Below are positions 27,217 to 36,092 of a DNA stretch of 55,358 nucleotides, in pieces. The notes under the pieces were generated by a model that did no database searches, was not told the DNA's origin, and worked only from the letters and a program-made list of their open reading frames with translations. Numbering within the stretch: position 1 is the first letter of the stretch; each line of letters opens with the position of its first letter. The position numbers and the translations under genes are program-made. This DNA is from Nitrosomonas halophila (GTDB taxonomy: Bacteria; Pseudomonadota; Gammaproteobacteria; Burkholderiales; Nitrosomonadaceae), in contig NZ_FNOY01000015.1 in the NCBI RefSeq assembly GCF_900107165.1, forward strand, positions 1 to 55,358, written 5' to 3'.

Positions 27217-28110
27217 ATGATGATCAAGAAATTTCTTGTAATTCTGCTACTGGCATCCGTCACAGTTTCTCAACCTGTTATGGCACACGAGGGCACACCC
27301 AATATGGCTTTTGCCTGGCGTCAGGGCAAAATCCTGATCGATACACAGCGGCAAGGTAGACAATTAGGGGATCATATTGTTTTCACCATTCCATTTGCGG
27401 GCTCGCTAACGCCTTACCGGATGTCCGATGCAAGTTTTCGCGGTATTGGTTTTGATCAGGGTGGCACCCTCCATTACCAGTTCGTCAGCACACTGATGAA
27501 ATGGTCGCCGGATCAGAACCGCTGGATGCGTGATGGATTCGATGAACAACTGTCTATCCGGATGGCTTTCGTCACACGCAAAATTTCGGCCTGGGAAGGG
27601 GAAGACAGCCAGGGGCTGGTCGGCTTTTTAAGCGCCAGTGGCTCGACTGATGACATTCATCCAACTTTTGAGCTGCAAAAAACAGATGGTTCCGCCCCTG
27701 ATGATGGCGCTTACCTGGTCGCATTGACTCTGTTTGGAACGAGTGTGGCGGGTGATCAAATTCTTTATCCGCCTTCCAAACCGTTCTTTCTGGCATTCCA
27801 TATGAATACGGGTGGCGGGTTCAACCCAAATGCATTCAGCCAGTCACTCGCTCAATTCTCCGGCATTCCGTTGAGTGACTATAGCCGTATCGACCCACTG
27901 TTTGACTGGGCGGAAGCCAATTTCAGCGAGATTTTTCCACATCCCGCCCAGAGTCGTTTCCTTTTCGGCTTCTATGCGCGCTGCTATGACAATGCGATTT
28001 GTCTGGGCAGTAAACGCGGACGCGTCTTTACCACCGGTGGACCGTTTGGTGGTTTGACCGATCACGGACCACTCAAATCTTTTTTTGATCAAGCCGGGAT
28101 TGCTGACTAA
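27217..28110 (+). CDS. Secreted protein, mature N-terminus His, with FDWAEANF C-terminal domain
   Basis: 297 residues. The signal peptide ends VMA and the mature chain starts HEGTPN. An N-terminal beta-rich domain (about 25-200) is homologous to that of the gene at 30323 (GAYLVALTLFGTS and PPSKPFFLAFHMN align with its GAYMVEMRLFSEQ and PSELLYILFNHA). The C-terminal ~75 residues (LFDWAEANFSEIFPH, FYARCYDNAICLG, GGPFGG) form a domain that recurs in betaproteobacterial surface proteins. It has a GGAA site and operator 3 upstream. Its stop overlaps the receptor start (TAATG). A role in metal or ligand capture for the receptor is inferred. Confidence 0.7.
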   Translation: MMIKKFLVILLLASVTVSQPVMAHEGTPNMAFAWRQGKILIDTQRQGRQLGDHIVFTIPFAGSLTPYRMSDASFRGIGFDQGGTLHYQFVSTLMKWSPDQNRWMRDGFDEQLSIRMAFVTRKISAWEGEDSQGLVGFLSASGSTDDIHPTFELQKTDGSAPDDGAYLVALTLFGTSVAGDQILYPPSKPFFLAFHMNTGGGFNPNAFSQSLAQFSGIPLSDYSRIDPLFDWAEANFSEIFPHPAQSRFLFGFYARCYDNAICLGSKRGRVFTTGGPFGGLTDHGPLKSFFDQAGIAD

Positions 28111-30293
28111 TGTCTAGGATACGAGCTAATTTGGCTCCACTGCCAGCATGGATGCTCCTGGCATTTCTGACAATCCCAGTGGTACAAGCTGAATCGGTTT
28201 TGCAGCCGGTTCCCGAGGAAATTGAGGAAGCGCGCTCCCAAACCGTCCAAAAAGAAAATATTCAGCTATTGGATACGATGGTCATCAAAACGACCGCGCA
28301 GTCTGCAGAGGCCGTCAGCAAGATGAGCGATCGTGAATTGAGATTACGTGCAGCGGATACGCTTGGTAAAACACTGGAGCGTGAGCCAGGGGTACACAAT
28401 CTTTCCTATGGGCCTGGTGTCGGTCAGGTTGTCATCCGGGGCATGGGCGGACCGCGTGTGCGGGTCATGCAAAACGGCATCGGCACGCATGATGCCTCGG
28501 GGATGAGTCAGGATTATGCCATTGCTGCCGAAACCATGCTGGCTGACCGCATCACTGTCTATCGCGGCCCAGCCGCATTGCGCTTTGGCGGCAATGCCGT
28601 AGGTGGCATGGTGGATATCAAGCATCAACGCATTCCTGACAAAATTCCGAAGAACGGGTTTGCCGGGCGAACGGAGTTCCGGTTTGACCACAATCCGGGC
28701 GAAAAAGCAGGCATGATCGGGCTTGATATGGGTAAAAATAGGGTTGCGCTTCACCTCGATTATTTCCACCGTGCAGGCGGAAACACCCATATTCCTGGAT
28801 ACGCCTTGGATGAAAAGGCAATTGTAGAACAGTTTCAGGTACAGCCAACCGGGAACAGCAAGGGCGTCATCCAAAACAGCCGCACTCAGAGTCAGGGCGG
28901 GTCAGCGGGCATTTCAGTGGTTGGCGATGCAGGCTATGTTGGGGGAAGTTACCATGAGTTGACAAAAAACTATGGCGTACCGCCCGCAATCCCCGGAAGA
29001 GGAGATGAAGACCTATACGGGCCGGAAGCCGTGCGTATCGATATGAGGCAGCGCCGCTTCGATCTGGAAGGATTATGGGCCACACCCTGGGAATTTTTAC
29101 CAAGTATCGAAGCCAAGCTGGGTTATATCGATTATGCGCATGACGAAAAAGATCGAGGCTCTCCACTCATGCGATTACAAAACAAGGTTTGGGAGTCTCG
29201 ACTGGAATTCAACCATCAACATGATGGCTGGCTTGACGGCATTGCCGGTTTCCAATGGCAGGATCGTCAGTTTTCCCAGTACGGTTTTCAGACATTTACA
29301 CCGGCTTCCGACATCAGCACGCTTGGCTTGTTTCTCACGGAAACTCTGATGCTGGCTGATCGCGTCAGCCTGGAATTCGGCGCACGCTACGACCATCAGA
29401 CCACCACGCCCAAAGACGATGCGGTGCGCATACCGGGTGTGGTGGCGCCACTGCCTTTGCCCGGACAGCTTCGATTCAACACTTATTCTCTCGCTGCCAG
29501 CTTGAACTACGAGGCATTTGCCGGTGGCATCATCCATCTCAACTGGCAACGCGCGCAGCGCGCACCGGACATTCAGGAACTTCTCACTTCCGGGCCACAC
29601 TTCGCCACCCGCAGTTTTGAGCTGGGCCGCATGGATCTCAAACGCGAACAGGCCGATCACTTTGAACTCGGCCTTAACCTGGCCCACAACGGCTTTTCCC
29701 TGCTGGCGAATGGCTATTACAAACGAATCGATAACTTCATTTATCTGCAGAACCAGGGCTTGTTTTTCAATTTCTCACCCGAACCGCCCCGCTTCCAGCT
29801 GGCCTGCGCCAACCTGCAGAACTGTTTGCCGGTGTTCGGCTATCAGGGCGATGATGCCGATTTCTGGGGTTACGAGACCGAACTGCACATTCCGCTCCCT
29901 TTCAGCGCTTATTCCCCACACCTCAAGCTGTTTTCCGATTATGTGCGTGGCTGGTTCCGGGATGGCGCGCTCGGTGATGTGCCACGATTGCCACCCTTGC
30001 GCGCGGGCTTCGAGCTCACTGCCAGCCATGGACCCTGGCAGGCAGGGTTGCGCTATACCCGCGCACTGGCACAAAACCGCCCCGGATTAAAAGAAACGTC
30101 CACCGACGGCTATGACCGGCTCGATCTGGATATGAGTTACGACTGGAAAGCGACAAACCGGATAAAATTATTGTTGTTTAGCAAGGTTTCCAACATGACC
30201 CAGTCCGTGATTCGCAATTCCACCTCTTTCCTACGCAATTTCGCTCCAGAACCGGGTTTCAGTTTCGAGGCAGGATTGCGGGCCACTTTTTAA
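28110..30293 (+). CDS. ZnuD-like TonB-dependent outer-membrane receptor
   Basis: 727 residues: a signal peptide (about 1-28), a TonB-box-like DTMVIKTTA near residue 55, a plug domain with VVIRGMGGPRVRVMQNG and ITVYRGPAALRFGGNAVGGMVDI (about 108-172), and a 22-strand barrel ending in F. The plug resembles the ZnuD family of zinc receptors (DASGMSQDYA region). No His-rich loop like that of neisserial ZnuD is evident, so copper or another ligand is possible. Starts 1 nt before the previous stop ends, and is followed by a paralogous secreted protein. Energised presumably by ExbBD/TonB. Confidence 0.88.
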   Translation: MSRIRANLAPLPAWMLLAFLTIPVVQAESVLQPVPEEIEEARSQTVQKENIQLLDTMVIKTTAQSAEAVSKMSDRELRLRAADTLGKTLEREPGVHNLSYGPGVGQVVIRGMGGPRVRVMQNGIGTHDASGMSQDYAIAAETMLADRITVYRGPAALRFGGNAVGGMVDIKHQRIPDKIPKNGFAGRTEFRFDHNPGEKAGMIGLDMGKNRVALHLDYFHRAGGNTHIPGYALDEKAIVEQFQVQPTGNSKGVIQNSRTQSQGGSAGISVVGDAGYVGGSYHELTKNYGVPPAIPGRGDEDLYGPEAVRIDMRQRRFDLEGLWATPWEFLPSIEAKLGYIDYAHDEKDRGSPLMRLQNKVWESRLEFNHQHDGWLDGIAGFQWQDRQFSQYGFQTFTPASDISTLGLFLTETLMLADRVSLEFGARYDHQTTTPKDDAVRIPGVVAPLPLPGQLRFNTYSLAASLNYEAFAGGIIHLNWQRAQRAPDIQELLTSGPHFATRSFELGRMDLKREQADHFELGLNLAHNGFSLLANGYYKRIDNFIYLQNQGLFFNFSPEPPRFQLACANLQNCLPVFGYQGDDADFWGYETELHIPLPFSAYSPHLKLFSDYVRGWFRDGALGDVPRLPPLRAGFELTASHGPWQAGLRYTRALAQNRPGLKETSTDGYDRLDLDMSYDWKATNRIKLLLFSKVSNMTQSVIRNSTSFLRNFAPEPGFSFEAGLRATF

Positions 30294-30322
30294 TTAAAAA
30301 TGATTTTATGAGAGAGCGAATC

Positions 30323-31318
30323 ATGTTGCACAAAACAACCTACCCTTACTTTTGGCTATTGGTTTCTTGGCTGTCGCTTGTTCCGATTGTGTCGCAGGCA
30401 CAGTCTTTTCACCAGGACATTGAAGTTAGAATCGCCAATCAACGGCTGGTCACCGATTTTTGCCAACGCTCAGACATGTGCAGCATTTATGGCATTGAGT
30501 TTCTAGGATTGCCGGAAGGGCAACTGCCCCACGACCACTTGACCGGACAGCCTATCTATGTGACTCAATTAGTCAATTTCCCTGGCGTGATTGCTATCGA
30601 CAGTCCAGGATTTTTCGCGTCTGAAGGGGATCTGAGTGCTGGTGAAATCGTCCGCTATCAGGCATCCGGTCATCTCGCCTATTGGCATCCCGCGCTGCAG
30701 CGCTGGACACTCGCCCCGCAAGGCACGCAGATTCGTCTGGCTGGTGGGCTGGACCTGCAACCCGACCAAAGCTGCGGTCGGGTGTTCTGCCCACCTGAAA
30801 TAATTACGGGTTTCACGTCCTATAGCCGGGAAGGCATCGGTGGCGCATCATCGTTGATCGTGGGAGAAACACAGCCCAATGGCGCGCTGCATTCGCATCT
30901 AGACTGGTTTCTCGAATCGGATCAGGGCACACCTGGCGGCCCGGCCGGCGCTTACATGGTCGAGATGCGTTTGTTTTCCGAACAACATTCCACACCTTCC
31001 GAACTGTTGTATATCCTGTTCAACCATGCGCTGTCTGAAAGTGAATTTCAGCAAGCGGTCACGGCCCGGGTGCTGCAACCCAGCATCGACCCGGTCCGAA
31101 CCGATAAATTATTCGACTGGGCAGAAGCCAATTTCCCCGATCTCTTTCCCCACACTGCCAATTCTTTCATTGCGCTTGGCTACTATGCCCGCTGCTACCA
31201 AAACGGTGTATGCGTGGGGGTCAAGGATGACCATGTTTTTTCAACCGGCGGTACATTTGGGGCTGGCATCGTTGAGGTGGGAGAATTGACTGCGCTTCTG
31301 AACCAGGCGGGGTTATAA
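30323..31318 (+). CDS. Secreted paralogue of the 27217 protein, FDWAEANF domain
   Basis: About 331 residues from ATG 30323, which has a GAGAG ribosome-binding site; an ATG at 30308 has none. The signal peptide ends SQAQ. Mature part contains HDHL and HSHLDWF motifs (possible metal ligands) and several cysteines, then the C-terminal domain LFDWAEANFPDLFPH, YYARCYQNGVCVG. Domain order matches the 27217 protein, so the two are paralogues flanking the receptor. No database family was recognised. Confidence 0.7.
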   Translation: MLHKTTYPYFWLLVSWLSLVPIVSQAQSFHQDIEVRIANQRLVTDFCQRSDMCSIYGIEFLGLPEGQLPHDHLTGQPIYVTQLVNFPGVIAIDSPGFFASEGDLSAGEIVRYQASGHLAYWHPALQRWTLAPQGTQIRLAGGLDLQPDQSCGRVFCPPEIITGFTSYSREGIGGASSLIVGETQPNGALHSHLDWFLESDQGTPGGPAGAYMVEMRLFSEQHSTPSELLYILFNHALSESEFQQAVTARVLQPSIDPVRTDKLFDWAEANFPDLFPHTANSFIALGYYARCYQNGVCVGVKDDHVFSTGGTFGAGIVEVGELTALLNQAGL

Positions 31319-31545
31319 ACTTCTGGAAAAGAACAGCTTGAGAAACTGTTTGGGAGCGCTGGCCGTGAGTCTTCATACAGCACCCAGGCCAGGTTGACGT
31401 TGGGCTGGATTACCGCGCCACTTTTGCAGCTCGAAAAATAGCAGGGTGCACAGGCCCACTCTACATTGGCTGCATGATTTCGCTGCGCCCCGGAAATCAT
31501 ACGCAGCCAGCAGCTGAAATGGATATCTTCCGGGCGCAAGCGTGC

Positions 31546-31800
31546 TCAAGTGAAGGATTTCTCGGCAACTTGCCATTGCTCGGGGGTATAGGTTTTCATC
31601 GATAGCGCATGAATTTCTTCACGCATCCGGTCCCCCAGCGCGCGATAAACCAGCTGGTGCTGCTGGATCATGCTTTTGCCCTGGAATTGGGCACTGACGA
31701 TGACGGCATGGAAATGATGACCATCATCACCTTCCACCCTGACCCACTCACATGGCAAGGCGGATTGAATGGTTTGTTCGATGGATTCTGCGGTAACCAT
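31546..31800 (-). CDS. ibaG: BolA-family protein (IbaG-like)
   Basis: An 84-residue BolA-family protein, which partners monothiol glutaredoxins in iron-sulfur handling. It has the conserved VEGDDGHHFHAVIVSAQFQGKSMIQQHQLVY region (described at about residues 22-52) with the His and the helix-turn. In betaproteobacteria this gene usually ends the mla/ABC block; here an ISAzo13 element separates the two. AAGAGGAA precedes the start. The 31319-31545 gap shows no recognisable gene. Confidence 0.9.
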   Translation of the reverse strand: MVTAESIEQTIQSALPCEWVRVEGDDGHHFHAVIVSAQFQGKSMIQQHQLVYRALGDRMREEIHALSMKTYTPEQWQVAEKSFT

Positions 31801-31847
31801 ATTGTATTCCTCTTGATAGTAGATTCAGAAATGACACAAACTCTTTA

Positions 31848-33177
31848 GGATTTGGCTAAAAATAACTTCCCAGAATCAGATTGTTTGTGGGACTGCCCGG
31901 TAGTTCCAGCGAGGCAGATAGTCATCAAAGATAATCCTCATATTCTCAAGAAAATTCTCTGCACACTTTTTTCCTGTAACGTAAACCCCGGTCAATATAT
32001 CCACGGTTACTTTTAAACCCTTACAGGTTTTAGTCTTCTCCATAAATTGCTTGGCAATGGCGACTGAATGAAACACCACACCCTGGCAGGCTCGCGTAAT
32101 GTGCGAAAACAACCGGTGTTCAATAGGGTTGTACTTTGAGCAGTAAGGCGGATAGTGGGCAACACGAATTTCCAGTCCGAGCCGTTCGGCAAGTCCTTGC
32201 AAAGCTTCCTTGAACACATGTCGATTGGCGGAGTTACTACCGCCGCCATCGCAGAGCAGCAACAACCGCCGGGCCTTGGGATAGTGCTGGCAACCCTGCT
32301 GTTTCCACCAATGCGCAATACTGTCGCAACAAAATTCACTGGTATCATGGCTCGTATTTAGGTTCATATGCCCTTCGTTTCGCGCCAGATCATAGATGCC
32401 ATGCGGAATCAATTTACCTTCACCGGCACTGGGAAAATCATGATCCAAAGCATCCACAGGCGTCTGTGTATAGGTGTGGCCTTCTCGACTGAAATTACCG
32501 ATCAATTCCTTCTTTTTGGAATCAATACTGATCACGGGCTCTCCCTTGGCCATATACGCCGCCTTAAGTCTGGCGATGTTTTGAAACTGGGCGTCCCGAT
32601 CAGGATGGGCTCCCAGCGTTTTTTTCTTACGTGTTTTACGCTGTCCTAAGCCATGTTTCTTTAATAGCTTGCGAACCGTGTGCCGACTTGCCGATGTGCC
32701 CATTTCAGCCAGGCGGCGACTAATCTCGCAACGTGATAGATTGGTCCATAAAACACCTTCACGCATCGGATCGCCGGCGGTAAACTCAGCAAGTAACCCG
32801 AGGAAATTTTCTTCCAGGGCAGGCTTGTGATCCATTGCATTTTTACGTCCCGCACCTTTTTTTTCTGATCCGGGTCGGTGCAGGATCCTCGTTCACTTCC
32901 AGTTCTACCAGACCGCGTCGTACCGTCTTGGGGTCCACATCGAATAACCCAGACACATACTCAATACCACCGTGCCCCAGCTTGGCCGCCTCAATCCCCG
33001 CATACCGCCGCCGATCCTTTTCTGATAGCATCAGAAACAACCGTTGCATCTTGAGTTCAACGCCTTTATCGTAAGCAGTCACAATTTGTCTTTCTTCACT
33101 TATAAATTGTCCTTATTATCCATAATTCCGCATAAACATTCTAATCCATTTTCTGGAAGTTATTTTTGACGACGTCC
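31848..33177 (-). mobile_element. ISAzo13-family insertion sequence
   Basis: An element of about 1330 bp. The ends share an inverted repeat: GGATTTGGCTAAAAATAACTTCC at the left pairs with the reverse complement of GGAAGTTATTTTTGACGACGTCC at the right (core AAAAATAACTTCC identical). A TTA at 31845-31847 and at 33178-33180 may be a 3-bp target duplication; the right TTA is also the stop codon of the ABC permease. It encodes one transposase split over two frames. Confidence 0.85.
31876..33082 (-). CDS. ISAzo13 transposase, split by a frameshift at an A8 run
   Basis: DDE transposase of the ISAzo13 family (Rhodopirellula-type). The N-terminal frame is 32843-33082 (helix-turn-helix part, IEYVSGLFDVDPKTVRRGL), the main frame 31876-32835. 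The latter has VISIDSKKKELIGNF, CDGGGSNSANR and SKYNPIEHRLFSHI, with the acidic catalytic residues. The frames join at a run of eight A (32858-32865), where a +1 or -2 shift restores continuity (KKGAGRKNAMDH). Slippage at the run could make a full protein, or the copy may be inactive by mutation. Confidence 0.85.
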
Positions 33178-33933
33178 TTAGTGGCGCAGCTTGTAGCCAC
33201 TTTTCAACAGCCACAGTGCCCAGCCTGAAATCGCTGCCAGACTCGCCGCCATGACAATCAGGCTGATATAAGGCGAAATATCGGACACACCAAAGAACCC
33301 GTATCGAAAGCCATCGATCAGATAGAAGAAAGGGTTCAGGTGTGACAGGAATTGCCAGACAGGTGGCAATGAATGTACCGAATAAAATACTCCCGAAAGA
33401 AAAGTCAGAGGGAGTATGAGAAAATTCTGGAACGCGGCCAGTTGATCGAATTTATCGGAGACAATTCCGGCGATAAGACCTATCACGCCCAGCAGGGCAC
33501 TGCCGAGCAGCGCAAACAGAATCGCCCATAACGACACGTGGGGAGGTGGCCCATAAAACCATGCAGCAACACCGTATACCCCCAGCCCCACGGCCAGCCC
33601 GCGCAACATCGAAGCGCCGACATAGGCCAGAAAAATTTCCAGATAGGAAAGCGGTGCCAGCAGGATGAATACCAGGTTACCGGTTATTTTCGATTGAATC
33701 AGGCTGGAAGAGGAATTGGCAAAAGCATTCTGCAAAACCGCCATCATCACCAGCCCTGGAATCAGGAACACGGTATAGGCGACCCCTTCATAGACTTCCA
33801 CCCTGCTCTCTAGCACATGGGAAAAAATCAGAAGATAGAGCAAACTGGACAACACCGGCGCCAATATTGTTTGAAAGCTGACTTTCCAGAACCGCATCAA
33901 CTCCTTGTAAAGCAGGGTATAGAAACCTGTCAT
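33178..33933 (-). CDS. ABC-2 type transporter permease (YadH-like)
   Basis: 251 residues with six membrane helices and ABC-2 features (VFLIPGLVMMAVLQNAFANSSSSLIQSK, and a late FQNFLILPLTFLSGVFYSVHSLP). Partner of the ATPase at 33930, with a 4-nt overlap. Substrate unknown. The ISAzo13 element begins exactly at its stop codon. Confidence 0.9.
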   Translation of the reverse strand: MTGFYTLLYKELMRFWKVSFQTILAPVLSSLLYLLIFSHVLESRVEVYEGVAYTVFLIPGLVMMAVLQNAFANSSSSLIQSKITGNLVFILLAPLSYLEIFLAYVGASMLRGLAVGLGVYGVAAWFYGPPPHVSLWAILFALLGSALLGVIGLIAGIVSDKFDQLAAFQNFLILPLTFLSGVFYSVHSLPPVWQFLSHLNPFFYLIDGFRYGFFGVSDISPYISLIVMAASLAAISGWALWLLKSGYKLRH

Positions 33934-34844
33934 GAAGCACCTGCCGGAACGCTTTCCATAATATTGACGAACACATCCTCCAGGTCGGGCTGCAGCAACT
34001 GCATTTCGAGTATCCGGATACCGGATGTACGCAGGATCGACAGCACCGATTCGATTTCGGCATAGTCTTTTATTTTGAAACTATACAGGTTGCCATCATG
34101 ATGGACTGGCCATGCGGTCAATGCCGCCGGCAAGGCATCGGTGGACAAACGCAACTCCAATGTATAGTCCTGAATACTGCGCACGAGATTGCGCATGCTG
34201 TCGAGCGCGACAATTCTGCCCTGCTTGAGCATGGCGACCCGGTTGCATAATGCTTCGGCCTCTTCCAGATAATGTGTGGTCAGCACCACTGTATGGCCTT
34301 CTTGATTGAGATGCTGGATAAATTGCCACAAGCTCTGGCGCAGATCCACATCCACCCCTGCCGTCGGTTCATCCAGTATGATGACCGGTGGTTTGTGCAC
34401 CAGCGCCTGGGCGATCAACACCCGGCGTTTCATGCCGCCCGACAGCGCGCGCAGATTGGTATGCGCCTTGTCCGCCAGGTCGAGACGGTACAGAATTTCA
34501 TCGATCCAGGCATCGTTGCCCTGGATCCCGAAATAGCCCGACTGAATGACGAGCATTTCGCGTACCGTGAAAAAAGGGTCGTACACCAGCTCTTGCGGCA
34601 CCACCCCCAATCTTTTGCGCGCAGCGCGATATTCGGACAAGACGTCATAACCCATCACCTTGGCGCTGCCATGGGTAGGCCGGGTCAGCCCGGCCAGGAT
34701 GCTGATCAAGGTGGTTTTACCCGCACCATTGGGACCCAGCAGGGCAAAAAATTCTCCCGGCTGTATCACCAGATCGATATGATCCAGGGCGGCCAACGCG
34801 CCGTAGCGTTTACCAAGTTGCTGTATGTCAATAGCGGGAGTCAT
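33930..34844 (-). CDS. ABC transporter ATP-binding protein (YadG-like)
   Basis: 304 residues. Walker A GPNGAGKTT (about 38-46), signature LSGGMKRR (about 134-141), Walker B VIILDEPTAG (about 154-163) and the His switch (LTTHYLEEAEAL). It forms an ABC-2 exporter with the permease. In betaproteobacteria this pair commonly follows mlaB, as here, where a MITE lies in the gap. Confidence 0.92.
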   Translation of the reverse strand: MTPAIDIQQLGKRYGALAALDHIDLVIQPGEFFALLGPNGAGKTTLISILAGLTRPTHGSAKVMGYDVLSEYRAARKRLGVVPQELVYDPFFTVREMLVIQSGYFGIQGNDAWIDEILYRLDLADKAHTNLRALSGGMKRRVLIAQALVHKPPVIILDEPTAGVDVDLRQSLWQFIQHLNQEGHTVVLTTHYLEEAEALCNRVAMLKQGRIVALDSMRNLVRSIQDYTLELRLSTDALPAALTAWPVHHDGNLYSFKIKDYAEIESVLSILRTSGIRILEMQLLQPDLEDVFVNIMESVPAGAS

Positions 34845-34876
34845 TGCACCAACGTCATCATTGCCAAGGAATTACC

Positions 34877-35040
34877 TAAGGAGTCGTTCATAAATAACTA
34901 TAACACTTGGATCGCATCTGGCGGGCGCACTGCGGCGTTATTCGTCGTCGCCATAGCCTTGGCTATGACTCCTCCTCTCGCCTTGCACTGCATCCCACCA
35001 GACGCGCCCAATTGTCACACTTATTCCTTCACGGCTCCTA
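34877..35040. repeat. MITE-like element, family 1, copy C (inverted)
   Basis: 164 bp, the reverse complement of the copies at 1492 and 5652, with flanking TA at both ends. It lies between mlaB and the ABC ATPase gene and so interrupts the usual operon. Confidence 0.85.
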
Positions 35041-35065
35041 AAAGCCAGCCTGTCAAAGCCGTTGA

Positions 35066-35383
35066 TCAGGATGGATTGCGGTCATCCAACGGCAGCAGGT
35101 CAACCACATCATACAGCTTTATCAGGCTGCGCAAATTTTCTGGCAGATTCACTAATCGAAGCTGACAACCTTTTGCCTGCGCCGTACGCAACCATTCCAG
35201 CAACATGCTGACCGCCGAAGAATCCACTTCGGTGACGTGCGTAAAGTCAACCTCCAAACGCCTGCCACCTATCCTCACCACGCCCGCCTGCATGACACGC
35301 ATCACGTTCTCAAACAGAATCGGTCCATCAACGATCAACTGATCATCTGCCACACTTACGCTATTCTCGAGTCCGTCCGTCAC
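35066..35383 (-). CDS. mlaB: STAS-domain protein MlaB
   Basis: A 105-residue STAS protein, the regulatory subunit of the MlaFEDB lipid transporter. The signature DFTHVTEVDSSAVSMLLEWL (about 47-66) has the conserved Asp-Ser pair. GTG start directly after the mlaC stop. Confidence 0.88.
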   Translation of the reverse strand: MTDGLENSVSVADDQLIVDGPILFENVMRVMQAGVVRIGGRRLEVDFTHVTEVDSSAVSMLLEWLRTAQAKGCQLRLVNLPENLRSLIKLYDVVDLLPLDDRNPS

Positions 35384-35384
35384 C

Positions 35385-36014
35385 CTACTGACCTTTCAGC
35401 GATTCGTTTCTTTCCACAAGCGTGGCAATCAACCCCTCCACGCCACCATCTCTGATCTGGGTGTTGAAGCTACCGCGATAGTTGGTTACCAGACTGACTC
35501 CGGAAATCGTCACGTCGTACACTTTCCAGTTGTCACTTGTTTTTTCCATCGAATAATCGATCGGGATCGGTTGCCGTCCTCGACCCTGTATCACCTGGGC
35601 TCTGACGACTGCGCGCGTATCTTCGGGTTTGACTTTGGTGGGACTGACCTCGATCACTTCATCGCGGTAATTGGTCAACGAGTTGGAGTAGGTCCGCACC
35701 AGCAGGGTACGAAATTCCCGCACCAGTTCTTTTTTCTGCTCGTTGGTCGCCGTGCGCCAGTTTCTGCCCATTGCAAGCTGGGTCATGCGCGTAAAGTTGA
35801 AATGCGGCAGTATTTTCTCCCTGACGAGGCTCAGTATTCTGTCCTGGTCACCGGCTTTGATGCCGTCATCCTGCTTGAGAATTGCGATCACCTCATCCAC
35901 CGTATTCCTGACCAATGCATCCGGCGCGGTATTCTGAGCAGAAGCGGGAACAACCACCCAAAACAGCACCAGTATGAGGAGATGCCTGAAAAGCGCTTTC
36001 ATGTTTTTTGCCAC
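35385..36014 (-). CDS. mlaC: Periplasmic phospholipid-binding protein MlaC
   Basis: 209 residues with a signal peptide (about 1-26, ending SAQ). MlaC carries phospholipid between the outer-membrane complex and the inner-membrane MlaFEDB transporter. Family features are LVREKILPHFNFTRMTQLAMGRNWR (about 66-90) and VYDVTISGVSLVTNYR (about 162-177). Confidence 0.94.
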   Translation of the reverse strand: MAKNMKALFRHLLILVLFWVVVPASAQNTAPDALVRNTVDEVIAILKQDDGIKAGDQDRILSLVREKILPHFNFTRMTQLAMGRNWRTATNEQKKELVREFRTLLVRTYSNSLTNYRDEVIEVSPTKVKPEDTRAVVRAQVIQGRGRQPIPIDYSMEKTSDNWKVYDVTISGVSLVTNYRGSFNTQIRDGGVEGLIATLVERNESLKGQ

Positions 36015-36034
36015 CTATCGTTTTGTGTTAGTTA

Positions 36035-36087
36035 GGGCTCATTAATAAATAATTTGAGCATACGCCCAAGTTATTATTAACGAGCCC
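36035..36087. repeat. 53-bp palindromic element between mlaC and mlaD
   Basis: Imperfect inverted repeat (GGGCTCATTAATAAATAA and TTATTATTAACGAGCCC) flanked by TTA on both sides. A matching end, GGGCTCGTTAAT, occurs at 4085-4096. It may be a small MITE; it can also form a hairpin in the mla transcript. Confidence 0.65.
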
Positions 36088-36092
36088 TTAGA

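Noticed and set aside
31319..31545. Possible pseudogene between the 30323 gene and ibaG (frames with VNLAWVLYEDSRP)
   Set aside because: No family match and no continuous gene; left unassigned.
33080..33110. AGTCACAATTTGTCTTTCT near the ISAzo13 end, similar to half of the palindromic operator
   Set aside because: It lacks the CG pairs and symmetry of TGCGACAANTTGTCGCA and lies inside the IS.
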